Source: Mesomycoplasma ovipneumoniae (lineage in GTDB: Bacteria; Bacillota_I; Bacilli_A; Mycoplasmatales; Metamycoplasmataceae). Taken from it: a stretch of 64,000 nucleotides of DNA. The DNA is taken from positions 310,001-374,000 of the forward strand of contig VZDP01000002.1 in NCBI GenBank assembly GCA_009756935.1, in the 5' to 3' direction. Shown here piece by piece: positions 10,797-21,929 of the stretch. Numbering within the stretch: position 1 is the first letter of the stretch; every line of letters starts with the position of its first letter. Below the pieces are notes generated by a model that had not been told where the DNA came from, made no database searches, and saw nothing but the letters and a program-made list of their open reading frames with translations. The position numbers and the translations under genes were made by a program.

Positions 10797-12003
10797 TTAA
10801 TAAACAAACATTTTAGTGATAAAACTTGTTTTTAAATTTTTAAAATATTGGGCTTTTTGTTCATAAGCGGCAATTAGTGAGTCAAAAGTTTCAAAAAGTT
10901 TCCAAATTTTCTCTTGCTCAAAAGTATCAGCAACTTTTATAAAATAATTTTCAATTTCATTAAGCCGAAAAATATGTCTAACAGATTTGTTTGTACTTTT
11001 TAGCATTAATTTTTTAAAAATCTTAGTCTTAAATCAGATCAAAAAATAATCAGAATTATAGTCTTTTTTGAGCCTAAAAACTTCATACATCGGGCTGATT
11101 AAACCAGGTATAGAATTTTTATATAACGCTAGCGAACCAACTTGAATTCTTGATGGATTAAATGCAAAAGAATTTTTTGTAATTATTTGTGAGTTGTCTT
11201 TATTTGCAAAAACAGCTTTTCCACCCTTTTTAAAAAGTTGTTTTTGACTTACAAATCCAAGTTTATTTGAAACTGAATAACTTATAAGCTTTAAATTATT
11301 TGAATTTTTATTTTTATAACTTTGAAAAAGATCGCTAATTTGCTCAGTTTTTCATAACTTACTAAAGCCTTTAAATCTAATTAAAGGAAAATCTGAACTT
11401 AGATCAGTAAACATTTTTTTAGTTAGACTGTTTTTAAGATCTTTTAAAAGGTTAATTTTTTCTTCAAGTTTGTTAGCTAGGTTTTCAAAAGTCTCAAAAA
11501 ATTGGGAAATTTTTTGCTGCTCGCTAATATCAGTAGTGAAATTTAGCTCGATTTGAGCCATATCGATAATTTTTAGCGAAGGAATAATGCCATTTGTGAC
11601 ATTTTTTTTGGTTTGCAATCCAATTGCAATGGTAAAAAATTCGTTTTCAGGATATTTTTTTGAAGAAAGTATTCCACAAGAACCTGTTGCAAAAAATTTG
11701 ACTTTTCGAAAATTAACAGCTCCAGCCTTTGCACCGGCGGTAGTCCAAGTTATTACATTTTCAGCTAAAAACTCGTTATAATAGCCTAAAATCCCCTGAT
11801 TTTCTGTTTGCGATGAATAAACCGGGTAGATGTAGCCGCTCTCTCTCTCTCTCTCTCTCTCTCTCTACAGGTTTAGTTTTTATTTGGTTTTTGGTTAGTG
11901 ATTGGCCACGGGAAATCTCGAATAAATTTTTAACTTGATCACTGATTCAAACTGTGTTGAAGTTTTTGAATTTAACTAGGGGTATATTTGGCTTTTTATT
12001 CAT
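10797..12003 (-). CDS. hsdS: Type I restriction specificity subunit HsdS, phase-variable and out of frame here
   Basis: HsdS gives type I R-M complexes their DNA target. Two target-recognition regions are visible, each followed by a helical conserved region: EQQKISQFFETFENLANKL near the middle and EQEKIWKLFETFDSLIAAY at the end. ATG 12003 with AAAGGATC upstream gives MNKKPNIPLVKFKNF..., but 14 AG units at 11839-11866 put this start out of frame with the rest (163 nt between the first bases of the two frames). Translation from 12003 ends at a TAA about 20 codons beyond the repeat. Twelve or 15 units would restore the frame. No hsdM or hsdR lies in the window, so this is a solitary subunit. Trp codons include TGA. 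Confidence 0.85.
11839..11866 (-). repeat. (AG)14 dinucleotide tract inside hsdS
   Basis: Twenty-eight uninterrupted bases, CT on the plus strand and AG in the coding sense. It encodes alternating Glu and Arg just before the first target-recognition region. Gain of one unit or loss of two would switch hsdS to the open frame. Confidence 0.95.
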
Positions 12004-12034
12004 TAATTGATCCTTTAGATATTCTAAATTATAA

Positions 12035-12074
12035 TAAAAAATCCACCTTTAAATAGTAAAAGTTGGATTTTTTT
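12035..12074. terminator. Terminator between hsdS and MIB-like gene 1
   Basis: AAATCCACCTTT-aaatagta-AAAGTTGGATTT followed by T7. A close relative sits after the second MIB-like gene at 15137-15178, so the downstream region was duplicated along with the gene. A TATAAT at 12027-12032, read on the minus strand, may serve hsdS. Confidence 0.75.
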
Positions 12075-12099
12075 GTTTAAAAATTTTTAGCAATCTAAA

Positions 12100-14349
12100 T
12101 TAAGATGAAGAGGATTTAACGCTTATTTCACGCAAGGCAAATTTACCTTTTGATGCTTCTTTTTGTCTTGGGTCTTTAGTTTTTTCTTGATAGAACTTAA
12201 TTAAATCTTGTTTAATTTGTTCTGAATCAACAACAATTTTACTAAAAGGATAGGCATTATTTACTGATTCAACAAAGGCTTTGAGTTGTTCTTTTGCATC
12301 TTCGTTTGGATTTCCGCTTATATTAAATGTAACATTTTGCTGATTTTGACCAGTTTGATCACGAAAATAAATTCGCCCAGAAGGATTGCCATAACGCTCA
12401 GAAATTCCACTTAATTTGTCAGTGTATTTTGAGCCTTCAAAGTCTGAAACATTGGCTGAAAAAGTTGGACCTGAATTAGTGCTAGATGCAGAATTACTAT
12501 CGGCGGCAAAATAAATATCGGTAAATCTTAGTTTTTTAAATCCTTCATAGTCTTGAGATGCATATTTATCTTCTTTTCAGTTTTTAATGTTATCATTAAA
12601 AATTTGGTCAACCTCGTCAAATTTAAGGTTTTTAATTGTTTTAATATTTGTTTCAGAAAAATCTAGTTTTGGCGGATAACCACCTTTACCACCATGGCGA
12701 CCTTGAAATGGACGTTGGTAAATTTTTGATCCAAAAGCTAATTTTAAACCTTCGGTGATTTTAGTTGCATCATCTCCTTTATCTCAACGGAGTGTGTCAA
12801 ATAAAATTGATCCAGGAATTTGCTCGTCTGGTGTGTTTTTATGAAAATCAGCGGCATTATTATAATCAAAACTAATAAAATCAACATCGGCAACGGCATT
12901 TGGATTAATTGCTCAGTTATCAGCTATTGCTTTTTCGTTAGAATAGAGTTCTAATTCTTTAAGTTTTTTGCCTCGAAGTGCTGAAAGACCATTTATTGCT
13001 TTTTGGTCATCTAAAAATAAAGTTAGTTTTTGGACATTATTTGGTAAGGCAGCTAAAATTTTGTCAATATTTTGGTCTTTATTTTTTGTGCCAACATTTT
13101 TAAGAACAACAGCATCAATTTTATTACCAACATTTGATTTCAAAAATTCTTGGAATTTTTCAAAAGCATTTTTGTCATTTGCATCAATTGAAACGGCAAT
13201 AATTTGGGATTTTACAGCTTTATGTTTATTTTGGGCGTTTTGAGTGTATTGGTAAACTTTTATTGATCCAGAACCTGAACCAGCAACTTTGTCAATTTCG
13301 GTTTTTCACTCACTATTAGAAGAAATATCGGCTTTATCTCATCCATCATAGTTTTGATTAGCAATTCCGTGTGGGTTACGTTGAACTCAACCTTCATTAC
13401 TTAAAAGACGATTTTGGTTTCGTTGACGATAAAGTCCATTTTTTCCTGTAATTGGATTGTCATCAGGATTTACAAAAACTCAACCGTGATGATCGTTAGT
13501 ATCAACAGTCATTCCACGCTCAATTAATTTGTATTCAACATCAGTAAATTTTGGTCCTTCTTTTTCTTGTTGTTTTAAAAATTTTAAGTAATTATCTTCT
13601 CTAGTTTTATAATTATTTGCTACTCAAATTTGGTACCTTAGACTTTCTTCAAATACTTTTTTTTGTTCTTCGGTACCATTAGGGTAATAACGGTTAAATT
13701 CATGTTTTAACTGACGCTCTAGTTCGGCAATTTCAGCTACTCGTGCGGCAATATTTGCCTCAGTTCTTCGTGTTGAAGCGGCAAGACCTAAACGCCAGTT
13801 AGCTTTTGCTTGCTCAACTGCTCCGGGTGAAACATTAACTGATTGGGATTGTCTTGGCGAAGTTTGGACTCTTTGGGTAGTGGTTGCAGTGCTACGAACT
13901 GGCGAGCTAGCGGTTCTTGAAACACTTGGAGCTGGAATTGGGACGGTTGATTCAACTCGACTAATTACTCTTCTTGTTATTTTTGGAGCAGGCTGAGGCT
14001 TAGGAGTGGCAATAGCAATTTTTTTAACTTGTTTTGGAATTTCAACTTTTGGTGGGATTTTTTCAACTTTTTGTGGCTGGACTACTGGGGTATCTGATTC
14101 AATTTTTTTAGGTTCTGGTTTTTGGATTGGTATAAATTTAGAATTTGTAACTGGCGAATTAAAAGCGGTGTCATTTGGGATATTTTTAAGAATTATTGAT
14201 GGTGCTTCTGGCGAATAAGCAACCAAAGGAGATTCCCAGTTAAAATTATTTACTACTTCATTTAATGCAAAGGAAAAGCTAACGGCAATAGCGCTTGCTG
14301 CTGCTCCTATTAGATATTTTTTGCGCTTTGAGACATAAAAAATTTGCAT
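12100..14349 (-). CDS. MIB-like immunoglobulin-binding surface protein, copy 1
   Basis: 749 aa. It starts at ATG 14349 behind AGGAGG. Layout: a short basic N-terminus and one membrane helix (YLIGAAASAIAVSFSFAL), the segment ILKNIPNDTAFNSPVTNSKF, a long Pro/Thr/Ser/Lys linker, a coiled coil near residues 190-230 (EIAELERQLKHEFNRYY), then a globular region with leucine-rich-type turns (NVQKLTLFLD, KLKELELYS). Mycoplasma MIB/Protein M proteins have an anchor, linker and LRR-like domain, and bind antibody so that the protease MIP can cut it. The match is from remembered family features and the paralog next door. No MIP gene is in the window. A repeat-borne promoter lies upstream. Confidence 0.72.
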
Positions 14350-14528
14350 TTTAACCTCCTAAAAACAAAAAAACAAAATTAGGTAAATTTTGAATTTAAA
14401 TTTTAGCTAATTTTGTTTTTAGATAGATTTAAAAATTATTATAAATGATTTTTTAAAAAAACAAAACTTTTTGTCCAAAAAAATTTTTAAGGATTTTTTG
14501 GGGCGTTTCAGTCTCAATCGGCAATCCT

Positions 14529-15118
14529 TCCGAGTTTCACAGTTTGATGAGATAATCTTAAAAAGTGTCTGGTTTTTCATGGTTTTTTAACTTAAAAAGC
14601 AAAATATGAAATTTTTAAACTAGCTTTTTTAGTTAAAACACTGGCAAAAATCAATTTATGATAAAACAACAAAAATCACAAAAAAATACAACTGCTATTT
14701 AAACTCAATGTAAATAGAAAACTCATTTTTACTTACATTGAGCCTAAAAAATATATGAAGTTTTGAAAGAACAATAACCAAAAGCCATAAATTTAAAGAT
14801 TTCTAAACGGGTAAATTTAAGGCATTCCATTATATTTAAAAACATAATGGATAATTCGCACTGTCTGATTTTTTAAACAAAAAACATAACTAATTCCTCC
14901 TTAATTCAATATCAAAATTTATTAATTATTCTTAGTGAGTCTTATTATAACAGAAATTTTTTTTAGACCAAGCATTTTTTTTTTTTTTTTTGCAAAAGGT
15001 TAATTTTAAAATAATAAAAATTAAGATTTTAGGTCAAAAAAGCACGGATTTACAGGTGTTTTTTCATATTTAAATTCACTAAAAAGTGAATTTTTGCCAT
15101 CAAACTGGCAAACTCAGG
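14529..15118 (-). repeat. MITE-like repeat, copy 3 (full length, between MIB-like genes)
   Basis: Left end TCCGAGTTTCACAGTTTGAT; the right end reverse-complements to CCTGAGTTTGCCAGTTTGAT. On the minus strand it has an A17 tract, TTGGTC-16-TATAAT, AAGGAGG and the mini-ORF M-F-F-V-stop. The covarying hairpin is at 14704-14742. The terminator position (AAAAAGTGTCTGG...CATGGTTTTTT) is degraded. The promoter points at MIB-like gene 1, whose start is about 600 nt away. With its flanks it accounts for the gene-free stretch 14350-15201. Confidence 0.87.
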
Positions 15119-15134
15119 AATATTCTAAATTATA

Positions 15135-15178
15135 ATAAAAAAAATCCGCCTTTGAATAGTAAAAGGTGGATTTTTTTA
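15135..15178. terminator. Terminator after MIB-like gene 2
   Basis: AAATCCGCCTTT-gaatagt-AAAAGGTGGATTT followed by T7. Homologous to the hairpin after MIB-like gene 1. Confidence 0.8.
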
Positions 15179-15201
15179 TATTTAAAAATTTTTAAGAATT
15201 T

Positions 15202-17421
15202 TTAGGATGTTTTAGTTTCAACAGGTATTCCTTCAATTGAGCCACCAAGTTGGGAAGCTAATGAAGAATCAGCTTGAATTTTACTGAAAGAATTTACCCG
15301 GTTTGCCGCTTTTAGGAAATGTTCTAAATCAGCTTTGGCATTTGCAGAAAAACTTCCTTTAAGAACTAAAGTTGCGCCCTGAACTTGTTTTCCGTCTTTG
15401 TCTTTAATATAAATGTTTGAAAACTCAACAGGTCCAAAATTTAGTCTTTTTTGGAATTGGCCATCAAATTTATCGAGCTCAACGGTGTAGGTGTTTGATC
15501 CTGAAGTAGAATCGCCACTAGAGTCAATTCCAAAGGAAATATCACGGAATTTTAAGTAAAAGTTAGCTTGTTCTTTGATACCAGTGTCAGTTTCTCATGT
15601 TGAAATCTGACGGTTAAATTCTTGGTTAGCCTCGTCAAATTTAATACCACTAAAGGTTTTTATATCGGTTTTAGAAAAATCAAGGTTAGGTGGATAGCCA
15701 CCACGGCCACCAAAAACTCCTTGGAATACTCGCTGATTAATTTTTGATCCAAAGGCAATTTTTAGTCCTTCGTTAATTTTTTCAGTGCTTCCTAGATCTT
15801 TTGTTCAACTTAGAGTGTCAAAACGAATTGAACCAGGCAGTTTTGCGCTAGGATTATAAAGATTTATACTTGCCTTATCAACAAAGTCTCATTTAATAAA
15901 GTCAACATTTTTAAGCCCATTAGGATTAATAGCTCAAGTTCCGGTTTCTTTTTGTGTATTTGAATAGAGTGAGAGTTCACTAAGTTTATGATTTTCTAAT
16001 TTTGAAAGCGCCTCAAGTCCTTTGTTGTCTTCAACAAAAAGACGCAAGGAAGTAATTGATGCCGGCAGTTTTGAGATAATTTGTTCAATTGTTTTGGTAT
16101 AGTCACCTTTGACATTTTGAAGGACAACTTCTTTTAGGTCAGTTTGAGATGTAGCTAGAGTCTGAAGTATACTATCAAATTTTGCTAAGGCAGTTGGATC
16201 TGAAGAATCTAGATAGAGTGATTTGAATTGGGTTAGACCGTTATTTCCGGCAGTGTTACCAGGATTTTTCTTGTATTGAATAAGGCGAATAGCATTGGTG
16301 CCATTAGTAATACCGGCACTTGAGAGAGCTGAAGTAAAACTTGAATCATTTACATGTGAACTAGGATCATTTAGTCCGCCAGATCAACCTTGGCGAGATA
16401 GGCTACTTAAAACTGTTGAGTCTTGATTTGGCCATGGGCTATCATAAGGCGCAATTCCTCTTGCATTATCAGCTTTAATTGCTTTTTTAACGATGTTATT
16501 TCTAGGTTCTCATCCATCAGTATCTCTATCGGGAGTATAACCTTTTTCAAGCAGACCAATTTCTTCTTTAGTCAAGCGTCCTTGCTGAAAACGGGCTCTA
16601 CGTTCAGAGTGGTACTTTAAATCGTATTGTTGGCGTTCAAGTTCGTATCTTTTTTGGTTAATTTGGTAGTTATAACTTTCATCTCAAACCTTAAGACGGT
16701 GGTTATATTCTTCTGTGCCTACCTCTTTTGAACCTGATCAGTAAACTGACTCGTGCTTCTGATTTTGCTGTCTTTGTAATTCTTGAATTTCAGCAGTGAT
16801 TCTTGAAATATTTGAATTAGCAGTAGTTACATTAGTTGAAGCCCGAAATTGAAGGTTTTGGAGAGCTTGACCATATTTTCCTGTATCAACTTGCTGATAA
16901 GAAGCTGCAGGAGTAGGAGCGGGCGGGGTAAAAGTAGGAGTTACCGGTCGGCTTTGGACTGCTGGAGTAGTAACTGTTTGAATTGTTCTTACTCTTTGGA
17001 CCGGGCGAGGAGTTGGGCGGGCGATGGTTCGAATTGGGGTAACGATTGGTGAGATTGGTCTTGGTTTTGCTCTTGGTGTTGTCTGAGGAACTGGGTTGTC
17101 GATTTTCTTAAGAGTTGGGGGTTGGACAGTTTCAACTGGTTTTGGGACAACTATTTTTGGGCCTGGGCTTGGAACTGGCGCTTCAGGAAGATTTTGTTTT
17201 TTTGGTGGATTGATAAAATTTGTATTTGCCACAGGAGAAAAATTAACATCATTTGGGGTGTTTTTCAAAACTATTGAAGGGGATGATGTTGAATAGGAAA
17301 CTTCTAAAGGATCAAAAATACTACCCGAAAAAACATTCGGAATATAAGCTGCAGTGGCAACCGAAATTCCAAGCAATGAAAGGGCAATTATTTTTTTTCT
17401 TTTTGATAAATACAGTACCAT
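15202..17421 (-). CDS. MIB-like immunoglobulin-binding surface protein, copy 2
   Basis: 739 aa, from ATG 17421 with AAAGGAGA upstream. It is paralogous to the gene at 12100-14349: the same anchor (KKIIALSLLGISVATAAYIP), the same motif IVLKNTPNDVNFSPVANTNF, and a longer Pro-rich linker (TPRAKPRPISPIVTPIRTI). A Gln/Arg-rich helical segment and the LRR-like globular region with GSIRFDTLSW, INEGLKIAFGSKINQRVFQG and GGYPPNLDF follow; these last motifs are shared nearly word for word with copy 1. The linkers diverge most. Its own promoter is probably the TATAAT-rich stretch at 17460-17500. Likely role: antibody capture on the cell surface. Confidence 0.72.
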
Positions 17422-17534
17422 GATATCTCCTTTTGCAAATTACTTTGTTTTACTTATTTTATGTTTAGCTTATTCACTTAAATTATAATATAAATTATAA
17501 AAAAGTGGTAGTAAAAAATCTTAAAAAAATAGGG

Positions 17535-18686
17535 TTAATTTTTTCAGTCTTGCTTTGATAAATATTGGTGAATTTTTTCAACACAGTCAGTCTTTTCAAA
17601 GCTAAGATCAAGATCATCGCGGCCAAAATGTCCATAAACTGCAAGATTTTTGTAAATTGGCTTTCACAGGCCAAGTTGACTAACTAAATTAGCAAGTCGA
17701 AGATCAAAAACATCTCTAATAATTTGACTAATTTGATCAGTGCTAAATTTAGGGTTTTTAACATAAGTAATATTAACTAAATCAGGAAATTCAGAACCAA
17801 TTTGGTATGAGAGTTGAATTTCAATTTCATCTGCTAAATTAGCGGCAACTAGATTTTTTGCAATATAACGGGCAATATAAGCTCCACTTCGATCAACTTT
17901 TGTATAGTCTTTTCCACTAAAAGCTCCACCGCCATGATGAGCTGCATCGCCGTAGGAGTCAATAATTATTTTTCGCCCAGTCAGACCACTATCACCAATT
18001 GGACCGCCGATTGTAAATTCTCCAGCTTGATTAATGAAAGTTTTAAAATCAGAATTTAGACCATATTCTTTGGCGGTAGGTATCATAATTTTATTTAATA
18101 CAAAATCGCGAAAGTGGCTTTGGTCATAATTTTTCAAGTGCTGAATTGACATTAACATTTTAGTTATTTTTGGTTGGCTGTTTTGATCATAGACAACTTC
18201 GACTTGCGATTTCATGTCAGCAAGGGCTTCTAAAAACTGGCCATTTTTACGGTAAAATTCAGCTTTTTGAACCAAAGTGTGTGCAAGACTTTGACCAAGA
18301 GGCATAAAATTTTTAGTCTCATTAGTGGCAAAACCATAAACAATCGACTGATCACCAGCACCAAGGCTATTTTGCGAACGATTTACAAGACTAGAAATTT
18401 CTTTTGACTGGTTATTTACATTCGAAATTATTGTAAAATCATTTTCGGTATAGCCAATTTCAAATAAAATTTCCCAAGCAGTTTTGACAAAATCAACATA
18501 GCCAGTTGTCGAAATTTCACCGCCGATAATAATAAGTCGATTTGAAGCCATCACTTCAATTGCCACCCGCGAGTTTTCATCTTGAGCTAAAAGTTTATCA
18601 AGAATTGAGTCAGCAATTTGGTCACAAATTTTATCAGGATGACCTTTTCCAACAGATTCGGCGACTGAAATTTTCGATATTTTCAT
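17535..18686 (-). CDS. metK: S-adenosylmethionine synthetase
   Basis: Makes S-adenosylmethionine from methionine and ATP; the product supplies the DNA and RNA methyltransferases, including those in this window. At 383 aa it has the normal family length. Motifs visible: [16 protein letters not shown] near residue 15, [16 protein letters not shown] near 110, and the phosphate-binding loop [19 protein letters not shown] near 250. TGA at 17664-17666 is Trp. The start is ATG 18686. It lies 35 nt downstream of the ABC ATPase gene and in the same direction, so the two may be co-transcribed. Confidence 0.97.
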
Positions 18687-18721
18687 TTTTTTCCTTTGGT
18701 TGTAAAATTAATAGCTAAAAA

Positions 18722-19618
18722 TTAGGTAGTTTTTTGTTTTGCTTGCAGAAATTCTTCAAAAGAGAGTGATTTTTGCCGTTTTGTTGTCAGTTTTCCGTTA
18801 TTTATTTTGATAATTAAATCAGCCAAAGGTTCCATTTGGGGATCATGAGAAACCATGACAATTGTTGTTTTATATTTTTTATTAATGTATTTAAGAATTC
18901 TTAAAACTATATTTGTGTTATTTTCATCAAGAGCACCGGTTGGTTCATCAGCGAAAATTATTTTTGCATTTTTAACAAGTGCCCTTAATATTGAAATTCG
19001 CTGTTGTTGACCACCGGACATTTGTGATGGGAATTTAAATTTTATATCATCTAGTTCAAATTCAGTAAATAAATCCTGGATATCCAAAAGTTTTGTTTTA
19101 TCACCTTGAAGATAAGCACCAACTTGAACATTATCATACCCATTTATATTCCCTAGAAGATTATATGATTGGAAAATAAATGAAACTTTTTGACGACGGA
19201 ATTTTGTAAGCTCTGAATTTTTAAGGTAGGCTAAATTAACCGAATCAACAACTATATCCCCCTCAGTTGCCCTATCAAGACCTGACATTAAATTCAATAT
19301 TGTTGACTTTCCTGATCCGGATTTACCATTTAAAATAGCAAAATCACCCTCGGCGATACTAAAACTAATATCTGAAAAAACTTTTGTAACAACAGAGCCA
19401 AAAAGATAATATTTTGATACATTTTTAAAATCTATTATCGAACCAGGTAAGTTAGCGTCTTGAATTTTACCAACTTTAACTCGTGGAGTATCGTTTGCTC
19501 AGCGAATTAATTTTAATTGCTTAGCTGATAAATTTTCTGATTCAGTTTCTTTAATTATTTTTAAGGCTTGTGTTTGTCTTTCAACTTTTTTTGCCTTTGA
19601 AAAAAAACTTAATGACAT
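18722..19618 (-). CDS. ABC transporter ATP-binding protein, LolD/MacB/FtsE-like
   Basis: 298 aa from ATG 19618. A charged N-terminal extension of about 65 residues, with one TGA-coded Trp (RWAND), precedes the ATPase domain. Motifs: Walker A GKSGSGKST, Q-loop FIFQSYNLLGN, signature MSGGQQQRISILRALV, Walker B IIFADEPTGALD and H-loop MVSHD. This set is typical of LolD/MacB-type ATPases that work with FtsX-like permeases in export or lipoprotein handling. No permease gene is adjacent, so the partner is unknown. The gene precedes metK and is divergent from the flavoprotein genes. Confidence 0.9.
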
Positions 19619-19981
19619 AATTACTCCTGTAACTGCTAGTTCAACTAGTTTTTATAATATATTTTAACTTTTACATTAAAGGCTAAATTATAATACAAAA
19701 CTTAAATTTTAAAATATTTTTTAAAATTTAATGCAAAAAATAAAAGCTATTGAACTAAAATTAAAAAAATGAATTTTACATGAGTAAAAAACAAGGCATG
19801 CCAGGAATAAAACTAATTTTAATTCTTAATCTGTTTCATCTTTAATCTGGCAAGATAATTAAGTATTGATATTATACCAGAAAAATTTAAAACTTGGTAA
19901 TAATTTTTTTTCTTTTTTTAATTGTTTTTTAAGGTAAAATTTACTTAATTAAATAGCAAATAAAATAAAATGGAGGCTAAA
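19619..19981. other. Divergent intergenic region
   Basis: No ORF. It holds promoter-like TATAAT stretches near 19652 and 19688 and AT-rich leader sequence for the two diverging units. The SD ATGGAGG at 19970-19976 decides the start of the next gene at 19982. I see no repeat copy here. Confidence 0.6.
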
Positions 19982-20566
19982 ATGACAGAGGTTTTATATA
20001 TAAAGTCACATTTAAACCAAAATTCAACTTCTAACAATGTTGCAAAACTTTTTATTGAACATTATAAAGAGCAAAATCCTGATGCAATTATTAGTGAATT
20101 TGATCTTAATGATTATAAAGTCGGACAAATTTCCCTAAATTCAGAAAATTTTTCAAGTTTTTGAAAAGATGTTGATGCTGATTTTTGAATTGAAAAGCTA
20201 AAACAAGCCAAAAAAGTAATTATTTCATCACCGATAATAAATTGAGGCTATTCAGCCCAAATTAAAAATTTTTTTGATGCAGTTTGTCTTGCTGATCGTA
20301 CATTTTCTTATAAATATTCAAAAAAAGGTGGAGCAATTGGTCTTCTTGATAATATTGAAAATGTCCAAATTATACTAAGCTCACATTCAAAACAAGAAGA
20401 ACTACCAAGTCCAAATCCAGCTGAGACAATCATTGGTACTTTTAATTTTCTTGGTGCTAAAAAAATTAGTAATCCCCTTATTATTGAACAGTCTTATAAA
20501 TATAAAGAAAATGGCTTTGATGAGACTCTCGTAAGTCAAATCAAAGAGACAGCTAAAAGTTTTTAA
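19982..20566 (+). CDS. FMN-dependent NADH-azoreductase-like flavoprotein, copy 1
   Basis: 194 aa of the AzoR (AcpD) flavodoxin-like family, which reduces quinones or azo compounds with NADH through FMN. Family features: IKSHLNQNSTSNNVAKLFIE at the N-terminal phosphate-binding strand-loop, SPIINWGYSAQIKNFFDAV matching the FMN-binding P-x-Y-N-F-x-x-P-x-x-L-K-x-x-x-D segment in divergent form, and LGAKK near the C-terminus. I use ATG 19982 rather than ATG 19970, because GGAGG lies between them. Four Trp codons are TGA. A paralog follows 22 nt downstream, so the two form an operon. Native substrate unknown. Confidence 0.85.
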
Positions 20567-20588
20567 AATAAATAAAAATAGGAAAATT

Positions 20589-21194
20589 ATGAATATTCTA
20601 GTTTTAAAGTCATCAGTTAATGAAAGAAAAGGATCTTATTCTTCGACTCTTTCAGATCTTTTTGTTAAATTTTACCGCGAATTTAATCCGCAATCTCAAA
20701 TTGAAGTTCTTGATCTAAATAAATTTGAGATTGCAAACATTAATTTAACAGAAAAAAATTTTTCAGATGGTAGTTTTTACCAAAATGCACAAGCAGAGTT
20801 TTGAATTGATAAATTAAAAAAAGTAGATAAAGTTGTTTTTTCAACTTCAATGACAAATTTTAACTATTCAGCCACAACCAAAAACTTTTTTGATGCAATT
20901 ACAATCCCAAATCAAACCTTTAGTCTTAATAAAGAAACTGGCGAGTATCACGGATTATTAGATAATATAAAAAATGTACAAATTCTTACAGCCCAAGGAG
21001 CCCCAATTGGTTGATATCCATTTGGAAATCATACTGCCTTAATTAAACAAATTTTTGAATTTTTAGGTGCTAAAATTGTCTCAAGCCCTTTTGTTCTTGC
21101 TGGAACAAAAGTTGCGCCAGCAAATCAACTATCAATTAGCGATTTTGTTGAACAACATCGTGATGAAATTAAAAAATTAGCACAAAATTTTTAA
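20589..21194 (+). CDS. FMN-dependent NADH-azoreductase-like flavoprotein, copy 2
   Basis: 201 aa, paralog of the preceding gene and closer to the family pattern: VLKSSVNERKGSYSSTLSDL at the N-terminus, MTNFNYSATTKNFFDAI for the FMN site, LLDNIKNVQILTAQGAPIG and IFEFLGAKIV. Ribosome site AGGAAAA precedes ATG 20589. Trp residues at FWIDKL and IGWYPF are TGA. Tandem duplication followed by divergence is the simplest origin. A role in removing quinones or in thiol/redox balance is inferred from the family only. Confidence 0.87.
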
Positions 21195-21251
21195 AATATA
21201 GAAAAACAAGTATAATTTTATAATTGATTTAAAAAAATTATAAGGACTAAC

Positions 21252-21476
21252 ATGAAAAAAAATATCCATCCTGTTCAACACGATTTAGCTCTAACTTGTT
21301 CAACTTGTAATTCAGAATTTACTATCAAAACAGTAGTTGATAAATTTACAATCGATATTTGTTCTGGTTGCCATCCTCAGTTTACTGGTGATAGATCACT
21401 TAGTCGAACTACCGGAAGAATTGAAAGATTTCGTCGAATGGCAGCAAAAGCGCAAAAAAATCCTGTAAAAAAATAG
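21252..21476 (+). CDS. rpmE: 50S ribosomal protein L31
   Basis: 74 aa, a normal length for bL31 of the zinc-binding (C+) type. CSTC near residues 17-20 and CSGC near 38-41 form the zinc-binding cysteine pairs. HPQFTGDRSLSRTTGRIERF is the family core. The start is ATG 21252 behind AAGGAC. TATAAT-like sequence near 21210 probably gives the gene its own promoter. Confidence 0.96.
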   Translation: MKKNIHPVQHDLALTCSTCNSEFTIKTVVDKFTIDICSGCHPQFTGDRSLSRTTGRIERFRRMAAKAQKNPVKK

Positions 21477-21491
21477 TCAATAATTTTAAAT

Positions 21492-21929
21492 ATGATTACA
21501 AAATTAAATAAATTACAAGCAAATCTAACTGTTTTGTATACTAATTTAAAAAATTTTCATTGAAACCTACAAGATGTAGATTTTTTAGTTATTCATAAAT
21601 ATACAGACAAATTAGCAAAAAAAACAATTGAATTTATTGACCAAGTAGCTGAAAAAATCCGTTCATTAGGACAAGTTGCAATTTCAAGTTTTGATGAAAT
21701 TAGTCAAAATTCAGATTTAGAAATATTTAATTCAAAAATTTGAACTTCTGAAATAGCTCTTGAAAAAATTGGCAAACAAATCAAGCTAATTCTTGAAGTT
21801 TGCAAAAATATCCAACAAGACGAGTCAAATTTTGAAATTCAACATTTAATTTTCCCGTTAATTGATGAACTAGTTCTTTATTATCATAAAGAACTTTGAA
21901 TAATTCATGCACAAAAATCAAATAATTAA
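21492..21929 (+). CDS. Dps/ferritin-like protein
   Basis: 145 aa. The N-terminal helix NLTVLYTNLKNFHWNLQDVD is followed by FLVIHKYTDKL and FIDQVAEKI. These give the H, H-x3-D and D-x3-E ligands that Dps proteins share across the dimer ferroxidase site. Dps stores iron and protects DNA from peroxide. The gene is not open in the standard code because NFHWN and two later Trp are TGA. It follows rpmE by 15 nt, and its 3' end overlaps the rluD start by 23 nt, so the three are probably one transcript. Family call is good; iron chemistry is inferred. Confidence 0.78.

Noticed and set aside
10797..12003. hsdS as two separate short genes (10797-11006 and 11352-11618)
   Set aside because: With TGA as Trp the two stretches are one frame with the typical double target-recognition layout.
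20589..21194. AcpD naming as an acyl-carrier-protein phosphodiesterase
   Set aside because: That old name belongs to the AzoR flavoprotein family; FMN-site features are seen and nothing suggests a phosphodiesterase.
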